Part shown: positions 54,201 through 62,844 of the stretch, in pieces | Position numbering within the stretch: position 1 is the stretch's first letter | Layout of the letters: each line of letters starts with the position of its first letter | Assembly: GCA_947304185.1 (NCBI GenBank) | Contig: CAMZAM010000009.1 | Coordinates: 1-64,000 of the forward strand | DNA length: 64,000 bases | Source of the DNA: an uncultured Bacteroidales bacterium | GTDB taxonomy: Bacteria > Bacteroidota > Bacteroidia > Bacteroidales > F082 | Direction of reading: 5' to 3' | The notes under the pieces: model-generated | Database searches by the model: none | What the model was told of the DNA's origin: nothing | What the model saw: only the letters and a program-made list of their open reading frames with translations | Made by a program: the position numbers and the translations under genes

Positions 54201-54828
54201 CGAGCAGTTTGTGCAGCCAGTGACAGCAGGTACACACACATTCAAGTGGACTTATCATAAAGACAGTTCAGTGAGCAGCGGTGAAGACTGCGCTTGGATT
54301 GATGAGATCACATTCCCACCAACCAATGTCATCGGATTTATCGATCCAGCTACTAACCTCGAGGCAGCTGTCGACGGTCACAATGTGAACCTCACATGGG
54401 ATGCCTCATCAGATGCAGTATCATACGTTGTAAAACGTGATGGCGAGACAATCGCTACTATTGCTGAAACATCATATACTGATGTTGTCGCAACATCTGG
54501 TACATACAAATATCAGGTCCACGCTCTCGGCGCAAGTGGCTCGATGTCAGCTCCTGTTTCAGTGTTCGCAACAGTCTCATTCACAGGTGTTATCGAGAAT
54601 CAGAATGTTAACATCAGCGTGTATCCAAACCCAACAGAAGGCGTTTTGAATATCGTCACAAATGCTAACAACTTCGAATACCAGGTGATCAACTGCGTTG
54701 GCCAGGTCGTTCTCAACGGCAATGCAAACGGCAGAACAACTGTAAACGTCAGCGAACTCAGTGGTGTATACTTCTTAAGAATCATTGCTGATGGTGATGT
54801 TGTCGTAAGAAAAGTCACTGTTAAGTAA
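51205..54828 (+). CDS. Kgp-like C25 (gingipain-family) cysteine protease with T9SS signal
   Basis: A 1207-residue secreted protease. Order: signal peptide (to about 25, FGFQAFAQ), C25 pro-domain (to about 225), catalytic C25 domain (about 240-620), an Ig-like/CARDB pair (about 690-890), a cleaved-adhesin-like jelly roll (901-1042), fibronectin III (about 1046-1128) and a type A T9SS C-terminal domain (from about 1132, VYPNPTEG to RKVTVK). Catalytic His447 (NYTAHGSNT) and Cys480 (GNCCQAADWG) are 33 apart as in gingipains. Thr445 and Asp519 (WLNDYY) match, from memory of Kgp, Thr442 and Asp516 of its lysine pocket, so cleavage after Lys is predicted. It is exported by the type IX system, whose machinery is not in the window. 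First of three. Confidence 0.92.
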   Translation: MKKFQLTRLAMALVVIMFGFQAFAQGRIELNGAKSAQQCTTASQDGLSATFSFGSIEATEVSTERGVFSELTMDNTYPAGIVGEPMLPAANKLIAVPVGAKDVTVNVKGYTTEVYNLADYGIHQVYPQQPLLKKDQDPKDVPFEYNEKAYALRGFAERPIAQIEIEGTMRGIQIAALTINPVQYDAVNNTIRVYNNIDVEVSFGSYDKKAAEDYFVSTFNPYFAGVYKTMFNNRAINDIYDEHPDMWQNPVKMLVIANREFESTIQEWVNWKTEKGFYVDVNYTDQIGSNAAAIKTFIQNKYAEDAPSFLMIMGDKNMVPQSGTGSETSCVTDLGYSSVDGDEFSDMYHSRFPAENVSQMAAMLNKALEYEQLTMPDPSYLSNVLLIAGEDSGWGVTLGRPTIWNATNNYYNTEHGFNNVYEYSHGTWTGCYNNLNTGVGFVNYTAHGSNTSWSGPQFTVSDVNNLTNQHKYFLAMGNCCQAADWGISGTCFGEAMVRAENKAAYAYIGSCPSTYWLNDYYFGVGATSQANGQMPDISITTMGCYDAIWDNDAYNVVDAIRFVGNLAGNAAGALGYTLHISTLYCWQAYHTLGDGSILPYRVQPTDNEVSHMPTLPIGMDFYTVSAAPGSYVGISKDGVLYGAGMIDETGTTDIAITPVTSGGNAKIVVTHPQHVPYIAEVPAAAMTGAYISVDAFALSEEQANYGETLDMTIDLKNVGTLASGALTATLTTDCEYVEILGGSATTAALDPDQLATLTGYQFSVAENVPDKTKAQFVLEVTDGTDTWNSNINITLHAPVLQAESIVVSDTEVALTFKNDGTAPFYGGELTLTSCSPDLVFEPATMTISDVVAGGENVTLSVNYTVDESVELGTTFEAAYDFTTGQFELSDIFVVSYGSIQEDFESGVFGDGWSFTPVANAWVIVDGGSKGTKCAKSTNEGINSSDYSAILTVNVLAAGDLTFMYKVSSETGSSTMWDNLTFYMDNQQKGQWAGTSMTNFEQFVQPVTAGTHTFKWTYHKDSSVSSGEDCAWIDEITFPPTNVIGFIDPATNLEAAVDGHNVNLTWDASSDAVSYVVKRDGETIATIAETSYTDVVATSGTYKYQVHALGASGSMSAPVSVFATVSFTGVIENQNVNISVYPNPTEGVLNIVTNANNFEYQVINCVGQVVLNGNANGRTTVNVSELSGVYFLRIIADGDVVVRKVTVK
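53905..54828 (+). repeat. 924-base adhesin-FnIII-CTD module, copy 1
   Basis: This segment of the Kgp-like gene and 57580-58503 of the next gene have exactly the same length (924 bases to the stop codon) and very high nucleotide identity, with long identical runs in the adhesin part (for instance around 54121-54165 against 57796-57840). Upstream of it the two proteins are only distantly alike. Confidence 0.88.
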
Positions 54829-54851
54829 AAGATTTTTTCAAAAAAAATTAA

Positions 54852-54890
54852 GGATGTCGGTTCACGGCATCCTTTTTTTTTATATCTTTG
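54852..54890 (+). terminator. Terminator fused to the next promoter
   Basis: Hairpin GGATG..CATCC with inner CG pairs and T run (54852-54880), followed two bases later by TATCTTTG (54883-54890), the -7 box for the Rgp-like gene at 54952. A homologous unit occurs at 58547-58585. Confidence 0.85.
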
Positions 54891-54951
54891 CAAGTTAATA
54901 TATATTAAGGTGTAAAAATTGAGTATTAATTATTAAACCATTTTATACGTT

Positions 54952-57900
54952 ATGAAAAAATCATCATTACTAACAGCTTTATTCCTGATGTTTTCCTTCA
55001 TGGGATTTGCACAGGAGTGGCATGGAATCACAAGTGATTCTCCCACAAAGATGAAGAAGACATTGGTCTCTTCAACAGAAAATGAGGTCGTCGTTAACAT
55101 CAATATCGACGGTTTCTACACACAGAACGTCATGACACCTAACGGCAAGCAGGTTGTCGTCAGTGCTGACAGAATGGCAAGCATGCTTGAGGCTGGTGCT
55201 CCAGACCTCCCGATGGCTCCTGTTCCGGTTATCATCGGCGATCGCGCTGAGATGAGAGTTGACGTTGTAAATTCTACATACGTTGATTTTGAAAACATCG
55301 AGGTGGCACCTTCAAAAGGTAACTTCAGCCGTCAGATCAATCCTGATGATGTCCCTTACACCTATGGTGAGATGTATCAGAAGGACGCTTTCTGGCCAGC
55401 AACACCGGCATACCTTGAAAGTCCTTATATCTTGAGAGACTTCCGTGGTCAGAACATCATGGTTCGCCCATTCGCTTATAACCCTGTGACAAAGACCTTG
55501 CGTGTTTACACAAGCATGACAATCGCTATGACAAAAGTCAGCGATAACGGCGAAAACCAGAAAGCCAGCCGTAAGAGCAACACCATCGGCGTTGACCCTG
55601 ACTTCAAGGCCACTTATGAAAACACATTCATCAACTTCGGTGAGACAGGAGCTAAGTACGACTTTATCGTCGACCAGGGCTCGATGCTTGTCGTCTGCGT
55701 TGATGCTTACTTGGATGCCATCCAGCCGTTGGTTGACTGGAAGAACCTCTCAGGCCGTCCTTGCACAATGGTTGCCTCATCAACAACAGGTACCGACACA
55801 CAGCTCAAGAGCTACATCCAAAACTATTATGCAGAACACCCTGAATTGACCTACATCCTTTTAGTCGGTGAACACAATAATCTGCCTGGTCACTATCAGA
55901 ATGGCGGCCGTTCAGATATTTACTACGGTATGCTTGAAGGATCAGATTTGTATGCCGAGGCATTGGTAGGTCGTTTCAGCCCATCAAACTATGATGACGC
56001 TGCAAATCAGGCTAACAGAACTATCTACTACGAACGCGATGTTCCGGCAGGTGCTACCTGGTGCAACCACGGTATGGGTATCGGTCACACCGACGGTCCA
56101 GGTCACTATGGAGAGACCGACTGGCAGCACATCGACAAGGTCCGTGACACCCTGATGCATTACACATACACTCAGGTTACACAGAGATATGTCAACTATA
56201 ACACTGTGACAAATGATATCATTTCACAGGATATCAATGACGGTATCAGTATCGCCAACTACTGTAACCACGGTTCAGCGACAACGTGGGCAGCTACAGA
56301 TTATTCAACAAGTCACGTCAACGCTTTGGTTAACGACTACATGTTGCCATACGTCATTTCAGTTGCATGTAACAATGGTCAGTTTGATGTCGGCGAGTGC
56401 TTCGGTGAGTCATGGATGCGTTCCAAGAACGAGATAACAGGTGCTCCTTGCGGCGCTATCGGCGGTATGTTCTCATGGATCTCACAGCCATGGCAGCCAC
56501 CTATGTACGGACAGGATGAGATGAACAGAATTCTTACCGAATGGATCGGCGACTTCCATCACACAATGGGTGCCGTTTCAATCAACGGAAGTATGTTTGT
56601 GCATCAGTCATGCCCAAGCGATCAAGGTGATACCTACACTACATGGATTCTCTTCGGTGACCCGTCGTTGATGTTGAGAACCGACACACCAACTGACATG
56701 AATGTCACTGCCAACCCATCAGTCTTGATGCTCGGCATGAATACACTTACAATCGATGCTGACGCTGACTTTGGTATCGCAACATTGTCGATGGACGGTG
56801 AAGTCATAGCATCAGGAGAGGTTATCAATGGTACATGCACACTCTCATTCCCTGAATTATCATCAGTGGGTGATGCCGACCTTGTTGTGCTTGGTTACAA
56901 TAAAGTGACACACGTAGGTACTGTTGAGATTGTCCCTGCAGAAGGCGCCTATATGTCAGTCAATGCATACGAGATGAGTGCACCAGCCAACTATGGTGAG
57001 ACAGTCGATTTGAGCATCGAGTTCAAGAACGTCGGTGTTGAGACTGCTAACAACGTTGCTGTGACATTGTCATCAGACAGTGAGTACATCAACATCACTT
57101 CAGGTGAAGCTACTATTGCATCAATCAATGCCGGTGCAACAGTGACTCTTGATGGCTTCCAGTTTGAGGTGGCCGAGAATGCAATCGATGGTATGAGAGC
57201 CCAGATTAATGCTACTATGACCGACGGTACCGACACATGGACAGGTAAAGTTCTTGTTGAGCTTCACGCTCCTGTCATTACTATGTCAGGATTGTTAGTC
57301 GCTGAAGATGCTGTGACATTCACATTCTCTAACGAAGGCTCAGCTCCATTCCATGGTGGCGAGATGTTACTCACAAGCTGCTCACCAGACCTTGTCTTTG
57401 ATCCGGAATCACAGACGTTTACTGATGATGTTATGGGTGGCGAATCAATTGAATTGTCATTCCAGTATTCATTTGATGAAAGCGTTGAACCAGGTAGTGT
57501 ATTTGAAGTGGCTTATGACATGACAAGCGGTCTGTTCAATACCAACGGCATCTTCCAAGTAGGATTTGGCTCTATTGGCGAAGACTTTGAATCTGGTTTG
57601 TTTGGCTCAGGTTGGTCATTCACTCCGGTCAACAACGCCTGGACCATCGTCGATGGTGGCACAAAGGGAACAAAATGCGCTAAGTCAACCAATGAAGGTA
57701 TCAGCAGCTCGGACTACTCAGCAATCTTGACGGTTGACATTGCGGCAGCCGGTGATATGTCGTTCATGTATAAAGTCTCTTCAGAGACAGGTTCGTCAAC
57801 AATGTGGGATAACCTCACATTCTATTACGATGGACAACAGAAAGGACAGTGGGCCGGTACTTCAATGACAGACTTCGCACAGTTTGTACAGCCAGTGACA

Positions 57901-58503
57901 ACAGGTACACACACATTCAAGTGGACTTATCATAAAGACGGTTCAGTGAACAGTGGTCAAGACTGCGCTTGGATTGATGACATCAAATTCCCACCAACCA
58001 ATGTCTATGGCTTCATCGATCCAGCTACAAACCTCGAGGCTGTTGTCGACGGTCATAATGTGAACCTCACATGGGATGCATCAGCTGACGCTGTTTCATA
58101 CGTCGTGAAACGTGATGGTCAGAACGTCGGTGCAGTTACCACAACAACATTCGCTGATGTGGTTGCAGAATCAGGCACTTACAAATATCAGGTGTATGCA
58201 CTCAACGATGGTGGCTCGATGTCAGCTCCTGTCACAGTGATGGTAACAGTTACATTCACAGGTGTTGATGAGAACGAAGTAGTGTTCGGTGTTTATCCTA
58301 ACCCGGCAGACAATGTGTTATACATCAATTCAAATGCTGAAAGCTTTGAGTATCAGGTTATTAACAGCGTCGGTCAGGTGATGTTGAGCGGTATTGTCAA
58401 CGGCAATGCTGAACTCAACGTGAGCGACCTCGAAAACGGTGTTTACTTCTTGAAAGTCATCGCTAACGGCAACGCTAAAGTTGAGAAAGTCGTCATCAAG
58501 TAA
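54952..58503 (+). CDS. Rgp-like C25 (gingipain-family) cysteine protease with T9SS signal, 1
   Basis: A 1183-residue secreted protease. Signal peptide (ending FMGFAQ near 21), pro-domain (to about 225), C25 catalytic domain with an Ig-like end (about 230-665), CARDB-like repeats, then the cleaved-adhesin (877-1018), FnIII and type A T9SS domains shared with the preceding gene. Catalytic His440 (YCNHGSAT) and Cys473 (VACNNGQF) fall at the same precursor positions as in P. gingivalis RgpB. Asp390 (GETDWQHID) matches the arginine-pocket Asp163 of mature RgpB, and QPWQPPMYGQDEM keeps the pocket Trp and Met, so cleavage after Arg is predicted. Typical propeptide length suggests similar activation. 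Confidence 0.92.
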   Translation: MKKSSLLTALFLMFSFMGFAQEWHGITSDSPTKMKKTLVSSTENEVVVNINIDGFYTQNVMTPNGKQVVVSADRMASMLEAGAPDLPMAPVPVIIGDRAEMRVDVVNSTYVDFENIEVAPSKGNFSRQINPDDVPYTYGEMYQKDAFWPATPAYLESPYILRDFRGQNIMVRPFAYNPVTKTLRVYTSMTIAMTKVSDNGENQKASRKSNTIGVDPDFKATYENTFINFGETGAKYDFIVDQGSMLVVCVDAYLDAIQPLVDWKNLSGRPCTMVASSTTGTDTQLKSYIQNYYAEHPELTYILLVGEHNNLPGHYQNGGRSDIYYGMLEGSDLYAEALVGRFSPSNYDDAANQANRTIYYERDVPAGATWCNHGMGIGHTDGPGHYGETDWQHIDKVRDTLMHYTYTQVTQRYVNYNTVTNDIISQDINDGISIANYCNHGSATTWAATDYSTSHVNALVNDYMLPYVISVACNNGQFDVGECFGESWMRSKNEITGAPCGAIGGMFSWISQPWQPPMYGQDEMNRILTEWIGDFHHTMGAVSINGSMFVHQSCPSDQGDTYTTWILFGDPSLMLRTDTPTDMNVTANPSVLMLGMNTLTIDADADFGIATLSMDGEVIASGEVINGTCTLSFPELSSVGDADLVVLGYNKVTHVGTVEIVPAEGAYMSVNAYEMSAPANYGETVDLSIEFKNVGVETANNVAVTLSSDSEYINITSGEATIASINAGATVTLDGFQFEVAENAIDGMRAQINATMTDGTDTWTGKVLVELHAPVITMSGLLVAEDAVTFTFSNEGSAPFHGGEMLLTSCSPDLVFDPESQTFTDDVMGGESIELSFQYSFDESVEPGSVFEVAYDMTSGLFNTNGIFQVGFGSIGEDFESGLFGSGWSFTPVNNAWTIVDGGTKGTKCAKSTNEGISSSDYSAILTVDIAAAGDMSFMYKVSSETGSSTMWDNLTFYYDGQQKGQWAGTSMTDFAQFVQPVTTGTHTFKWTYHKDGSVNSGQDCAWIDDIKFPPTNVYGFIDPATNLEAVVDGHNVNLTWDASADAVSYVVKRDGQNVGAVTTTTFADVVAESGTYKYQVYALNDGGSMSAPVTVMVTVTFTGVDENEVVFGVYPNPADNVLYINSNAESFEYQVINSVGQVMLSGIVNGNAELNVSDLENGVYFLKVIANGNAKVEKVVIK
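57580..58503 (+). repeat. 924-base adhesin-FnIII-CTD module, copy 2
   Basis: Second copy of the module at 53905-54828. Identity is highest in the adhesin part and falls toward the C-terminal signal, as expected from gene conversion or recombination of the middle region. Confidence 0.88.
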
Positions 58504-58546
58504 TTGATAGTTGATAATTGACAATTGATTATTTGTAAAAAAAGAG

Positions 58547-58585
58547 GGACGTCGGTTGCCGGCGTCCTTTTTTTGTTTATATTTG
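58547..58585 (+). terminator. Terminator fused to the next promoter, second copy
   Basis: Hairpin GGACG..CGTCC with inner CG pairs and T run (58547-58574), then TATATTTG (58578-58585) ahead of ATG 58601. Against 54852 the stem shows a paired change (T-A to C-G), which supports a real RNA hairpin. Confidence 0.85.
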
Positions 58586-58600
58586 CAAAAATTTTGTAAT

Positions 58601-61420
58601 ATGAAAAAATTGTTCTTTTTAGCTATAAGTTTGATGTGCATGCAGTTAGCATTTGCACAAAGTTGGAATTCACGTCTGATTTCATCGACAGATAATGAGA
58701 TAAAAGTTGAAGTTACTGTCAAAGGTTTCGACATGAAAAATGTGGTGACACCTAATGGCGATGCCGTCATCGTGACAGGCGAGAAGATGATGAGTCTGGC
58801 GCTGGCCGGTGAACCGAATGTTCCGAGTATAGTAATTCCTGCTGTCATTGGAGATGATGCTTTGATGAGCTTGCAAGTTACTGATGCTCAGTATGTTGAC
58901 TATGAAAATGTCAATATAGCACCATCTAAGGGCGACTTCCCGCGCAGCATCGACCCTGAGGATGTGCCATATACCTATGGCGCTATGTATCAGCAAGATG
59001 CATTCTTCCCAAAGGAGATAGCCAGACTTGACGAGCCTTATATCCATCGTGATGTGAGAGGCCAAAACATGATGGTTACGCCGTTTGCATATAACGCAGT
59101 AACGAAGACACTCAGAGTTTACACTCATTTTGTCTTGAAGATGGAAAAAATCGGTAAAGATGATAGAAATGTCATCGTAAATCGCTCAAAATCAGTGAGT
59201 TTAGATCCTGAGTTTGATAAGATGTACGAGAGCCGTTATATCAACTATGCCGAGTCGATGGCAAAATACACAGCCATTGCGGAAGACGGTGAGTTGCTCA
59301 TCATCTGCCATGATGCATTCATGACGGCGATGGAGCCTTTTGTGGCTTGGAAGAAGCAGATCGGACGTCCGACCACAATGGTTGGAACAAGCGAGACCGG
59401 TAACAATGCCAATGCGATAAAAGCGTATATTCAGTCATATTATGCATCGCATCCGAATATGACAGATATTCTTTTGGTTGGTGACGTGGCACAGATCCCG
59501 GGAGTGTATATCTCGGCAGGTTCTGGAAGTTATGGTTATTCAGGCTATGGTGACGTTCAATATGGACAACTCGCAGGTAACGACTATTACAACGAGGTGA
59601 TTGTGGGTCGTTTCTGCTGTGAGACTGAGGCTCAGGTGACGAATCATGTTAACAAGGTCTTGAATTATGAGAGAGATTTGGATGAGACAGCCACATGGCT
59701 TACGGTAGGACAGGGCGTCAGCAAGAATGAAGGTGCAGGCAGCGGCCATTACGGTGAAGCCGATTATGAGCATATCGACCTTATCAGAGATGATTTGTTG
59801 AATTATAATTATACTGAGGTGCATCGTGATTATCAGGGTGTGACTGGTGTTTCTTCGAGTGCGGCTGTTGTCAGTCAGCACATCAATGCGGGAGTGAGCA
59901 TTATCAACTATTGTAATCATGGTAACATCACATTATGGGGTGTATTTAACTACAGCAATTCCAATGTTAATTCTTTGACTAACGATTATAAGCTTCCATA
60001 TGTCATTTCGGTGGCGTGTCTCAATGGAAAATACGACCACAGCAGTGCTTGTTTTGCAGAGGCATGGATGCGCGCCACTAACAATAGCACCGGCAATCCT
60101 ACGGGTGCTATAGGTGGAATGTTCTCATACATCTCACAGCCTTGGACACCACCTCAATACGGTCAGGATGAGATGGTCGACATCTTGGTGGAGTCGCAGA
60201 GTAATAATATCCGTCGCACCATGGGAGGCGTTTCAATCAATGGAAACATGAAGGTTTTGGATCAGGGTGCGTCTCAAAATGATAAGAAAGGAACATATAA
60301 CACCTGGATTTTGTTTGGCGACCCTACCTTGACGTTACGTAACGCTGTTCCTCAGGTGATGAACGTGACTGTGGCATCATCGATGAATACTACTGAAACA
60401 AGTTTCACTGTAAACGCCACCAACGCTGAAGGCGCTTTGGCTACATTGACGTTAGATGGAGAGATTATGGGTTCGGCAACCATTACAAGTGGCACAGCTA
60501 ATATAACTTTTGATGCACCTGGCAGAACAGGTCAGGCAACACTGACAGTGTTCGGATACAATAAGAAGACTTATATTACGAATGTTGACATTACCGAAGG
60601 TGGTAGCGTAACTCCATTGCTCGTTATCGCAATTGCTGACCCTGAGACGATAAATTTGGGCGAGTCGACAACTTTGACGGCTAATGCTGTTGGAGGTAAT
60701 CCACCTTATACATATTCATGGACACCAGCTGCTACAATAGCTAATCCAACAGCTGTTACTACATCTGCAACTCCAACAGAGACAACGGTTTACGTTGTGA
60801 CGGTTAGTGACGGTACAAGCACAGCATCAGCTGAAGTCACGGTGACGGTGGAAAATCCAGTGGTCGTATGCCCGAAGCCGAGAAATTTTGTAGGTGTTAA
60901 CTATTGGGATGAGGGTGAATTTGGAGCACGTCTCTCGTGGGATAGGTCAAATTACGAATATACTCTCGACAGATTTGAGATTGAGAGAAGCATTGATGGC
61001 ATAGTCTTTGAGACGGTTAAGCGTATCGTCAACACACCGTCGATATCGCATTATGAGTGTATGGATCAGGTTGAGAGACCAGGTTTGTATTTTTATAGAA
61101 TCAGAGCCTTCTATCAGAATGAGTGCCAATCAGACTATATTGAAATTGAGGTGGAAGTGCATGATTATACTGGAGTTAGCGAGGATCAGGCAAGCAATGT
61201 CACACTCTATCCTAATCCAACCTCAGGTGTGGTGAATATCAAAGCAGAGTCAATACAACAGATCACCATCGTCAATATGATGGGACAAGTAGTGATTACA
61301 CAAAGTTTTGGTACTGACGAGGCTGTGTTAGACCTAAGCGCATTCAATAATGGAATGTATCTGGTCAACGTGATGACAGAAAACGGTAGATTCGTAAAAG
61401 TTTTAAACGTCATAAGATAA
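58601..61420 (+). CDS. Rgp-like C25 (gingipain-family) cysteine protease with T9SS signal, 2
   Basis: A 939-residue secreted protease: signal peptide (QLAFAQ, near 20), pro-domain, C25 catalytic domain with Ig-like end (to about 665), a PKD-like domain (about 670-755), an FnIII-like domain (about 760-860) and a type A T9SS signal (LYPNPTSG to VLNVIR). His440 (YCNHGNIT) and Cys473 (VACLNGKY) are conserved. Asp388 (GEADYEHID) fits the arginine pocket, and the Trp of the pocket is kept (QPWTPPQYGQDEM) while the following Met is Gln. The adhesin module of the other two is absent. The start is the ATG at 58601, after the promoter; the frame extends to 58556. Its stop overlaps the next start by one base. 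Confidence 0.92.
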   Translation: MKKLFFLAISLMCMQLAFAQSWNSRLISSTDNEIKVEVTVKGFDMKNVVTPNGDAVIVTGEKMMSLALAGEPNVPSIVIPAVIGDDALMSLQVTDAQYVDYENVNIAPSKGDFPRSIDPEDVPYTYGAMYQQDAFFPKEIARLDEPYIHRDVRGQNMMVTPFAYNAVTKTLRVYTHFVLKMEKIGKDDRNVIVNRSKSVSLDPEFDKMYESRYINYAESMAKYTAIAEDGELLIICHDAFMTAMEPFVAWKKQIGRPTTMVGTSETGNNANAIKAYIQSYYASHPNMTDILLVGDVAQIPGVYISAGSGSYGYSGYGDVQYGQLAGNDYYNEVIVGRFCCETEAQVTNHVNKVLNYERDLDETATWLTVGQGVSKNEGAGSGHYGEADYEHIDLIRDDLLNYNYTEVHRDYQGVTGVSSSAAVVSQHINAGVSIINYCNHGNITLWGVFNYSNSNVNSLTNDYKLPYVISVACLNGKYDHSSACFAEAWMRATNNSTGNPTGAIGGMFSYISQPWTPPQYGQDEMVDILVESQSNNIRRTMGGVSINGNMKVLDQGASQNDKKGTYNTWILFGDPTLTLRNAVPQVMNVTVASSMNTTETSFTVNATNAEGALATLTLDGEIMGSATITSGTANITFDAPGRTGQATLTVFGYNKKTYITNVDITEGGSVTPLLVIAIADPETINLGESTTLTANAVGGNPPYTYSWTPAATIANPTAVTTSATPTETTVYVVTVSDGTSTASAEVTVTVENPVVVCPKPRNFVGVNYWDEGEFGARLSWDRSNYEYTLDRFEIERSIDGIVFETVKRIVNTPSISHYECMDQVERPGLYFYRIRAFYQNECQSDYIEIEVEVHDYTGVSEDQASNVTLYPNPTSGVVNIKAESIQQITIVNMMGQVVITQSFGTDEAVLDLSAFNNGMYLVNVMTENGRFVKVLNVIR

Positions 61421-62823
61421 TGAAAATCAAGTTTATAGGCGCAGCGAAAGAAGTCACTGGCAGCAAACATCTGCTTGTCACTGACAAGGGCAAGAAACTG
61501 CTTTTAGATTGCGGAATGTTTCAGGGCAAGGGTTTGGAGACCGATGCCATGAACCGCAATATCATGGTGGAGCCGTCGGAAATCGACAGCATCATCCTGA
61601 CGCACGCGCATATCGACCATTCGGGACTGATACCTTATTTTTATAAGAAAGGATTCCGTGGTTCGGTGATTTGCACTCATGCTACGCGTGAGCTGTGTTC
61701 TATAATGCTTCCTGACAGCGGCTTCATTCAAGAGAATGATACTCATTGGTTTAATAAGAAGCGCTCACGTCAGGGTTTGAAGCCGGTGGAGCCTATCTAC
61801 ACGGAAAAAGATGCCCGTGATTGCATGGAGTTGTTTATCGCCACTGAGGCAAACCGTCGTTTTTACATCGATAATAACATAAGTGTGAAGTTTTACAACA
61901 CAGGTCATATGCTTGGCAGTGCCTGTGCCACTATTAGAGTCGATGAAAACGGTCATATCACTCAGATAGGATATACAGGTGATATCGGACGTTATAACAG
62001 CTATCTGCTAAAGTCGCCGAATGCCTTCCCGCAATGCGATTATCTCATCACAGAGAGTACTTATGGCGATAGGCTGCATCAGGATAGAGAAGGTGCGGAG
62101 AGTCGACTTCTGGAGATTATTGAAGACACCTGTGTGCGGAAGAAAGGCAAGCTTATAATCCCGTCGTTTGCCATCGGCAGGACGCAAGAGATAGTTTATA
62201 TCTTGAATAACTTCTACAACGCCAATAAGTTACCGAAGATTCCGGTATATGTCGACAGCCCGCTGGCTACCAATGCCACAGACATCTTCAGGATGCACCT
62301 CGATCAGTTTAACAAAGAGGTAGCCGAGGTGTTGCGATACGATGACGATCCATTCGGATTTAACAGTCTGCATTATATAACCGATGTGGCGAAAAGCAAG
62401 GCTTTGAACGAGACGAAGGAGCCGTGCATCATCATCTCGGCATCGGGCATGATGGAGGCCGGACGAGTGAAACACCATCTGGCCAATAACATTGACAACC
62501 CTAAGAATTCGGTTCTTTCAATAGGTTATTGCGCTCCGACGACTCTTGGTGCGCGCATCGTTGCCGGCGAGAAAGATATCTCGATCTTCGGCACGCCGCA
62601 TAAGGTCAACGCCGACGTGTATAACATCGACACCTTCAGTGGTCATGGTGACTACCAGGAGATGGGAGAGTATCTGAAATGCCAGAATCCTGACAAGGTT
62701 AAGAAGGTGTTTATAGTACATGGCGAGGCCAAGGTGCAGGAAAAATATGCCGCCTACCTCAAGAAAAACAATGGGTTCAAGGATATTGTCATTCCTGAAC
62801 CTGGAGAGACATTTAAAATTTAG
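61420..62823 (+). CDS. Beta-CASP metallo-beta-lactamase-fold nuclease
   Basis: A 467-residue protein of the CPSF73/YsH1-like beta-CASP group. The metal motif is THAHIDHSGL (about residues 62-71) with a later GHMLGSAC and YTGDIGRY; the beta-CASP domain carries IPSFAIGRTQEI, VDSPLATNATDIF and the C-terminal FSGHGDYQEM. Members cut RNA; in bacteria the precise role of this non-RNase-J branch is unclear. It starts on the last base of the third gingipain gene stop, so it may be co-transcribed with it. The end is followed by a 20-base tandem duplication of its last codons. Confidence 0.9.
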   Translation: MKIKFIGAAKEVTGSKHLLVTDKGKKLLLDCGMFQGKGLETDAMNRNIMVEPSEIDSIILTHAHIDHSGLIPYFYKKGFRGSVICTHATRELCSIMLPDSGFIQENDTHWFNKKRSRQGLKPVEPIYTEKDARDCMELFIATEANRRFYIDNNISVKFYNTGHMLGSACATIRVDENGHITQIGYTGDIGRYNSYLLKSPNAFPQCDYLITESTYGDRLHQDREGAESRLLEIIEDTCVRKKGKLIIPSFAIGRTQEIVYILNNFYNANKLPKIPVYVDSPLATNATDIFRMHLDQFNKEVAEVLRYDDDPFGFNSLHYITDVAKSKALNETKEPCIIISASGMMEAGRVKHHLANNIDNPKNSVLSIGYCAPTTLGARIVAGEKDISIFGTPHKVNADVYNIDTFSGHGDYQEMGEYLKCQNPDKVKKVFIVHGEAKVQEKYAAYLKKNNGFKDIVIPEPGETFKI

Positions 62824-62842
62824 GAGAGACGTTTAAAATTTA
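62803..62842 (+). repeat. 20-base tandem duplication across the stop codon
   Basis: GGAGAGACATTTAAAATTTA at 62803-62822 and GGAGAGACGTTTAAAATTTA at 62823-62842, one difference. The stop codon TAG spans the junction, so the second copy is untranslated. Confidence 0.9.
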
Positions 62843-62844
62843 AT

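Noticed and set aside
58501-58540. TTGATAATTGACAATTG repeats after the first Rgp-like gene
   Set aside because: Short A+T-rich simple repetition with no second copy in the window; too little to call an element.
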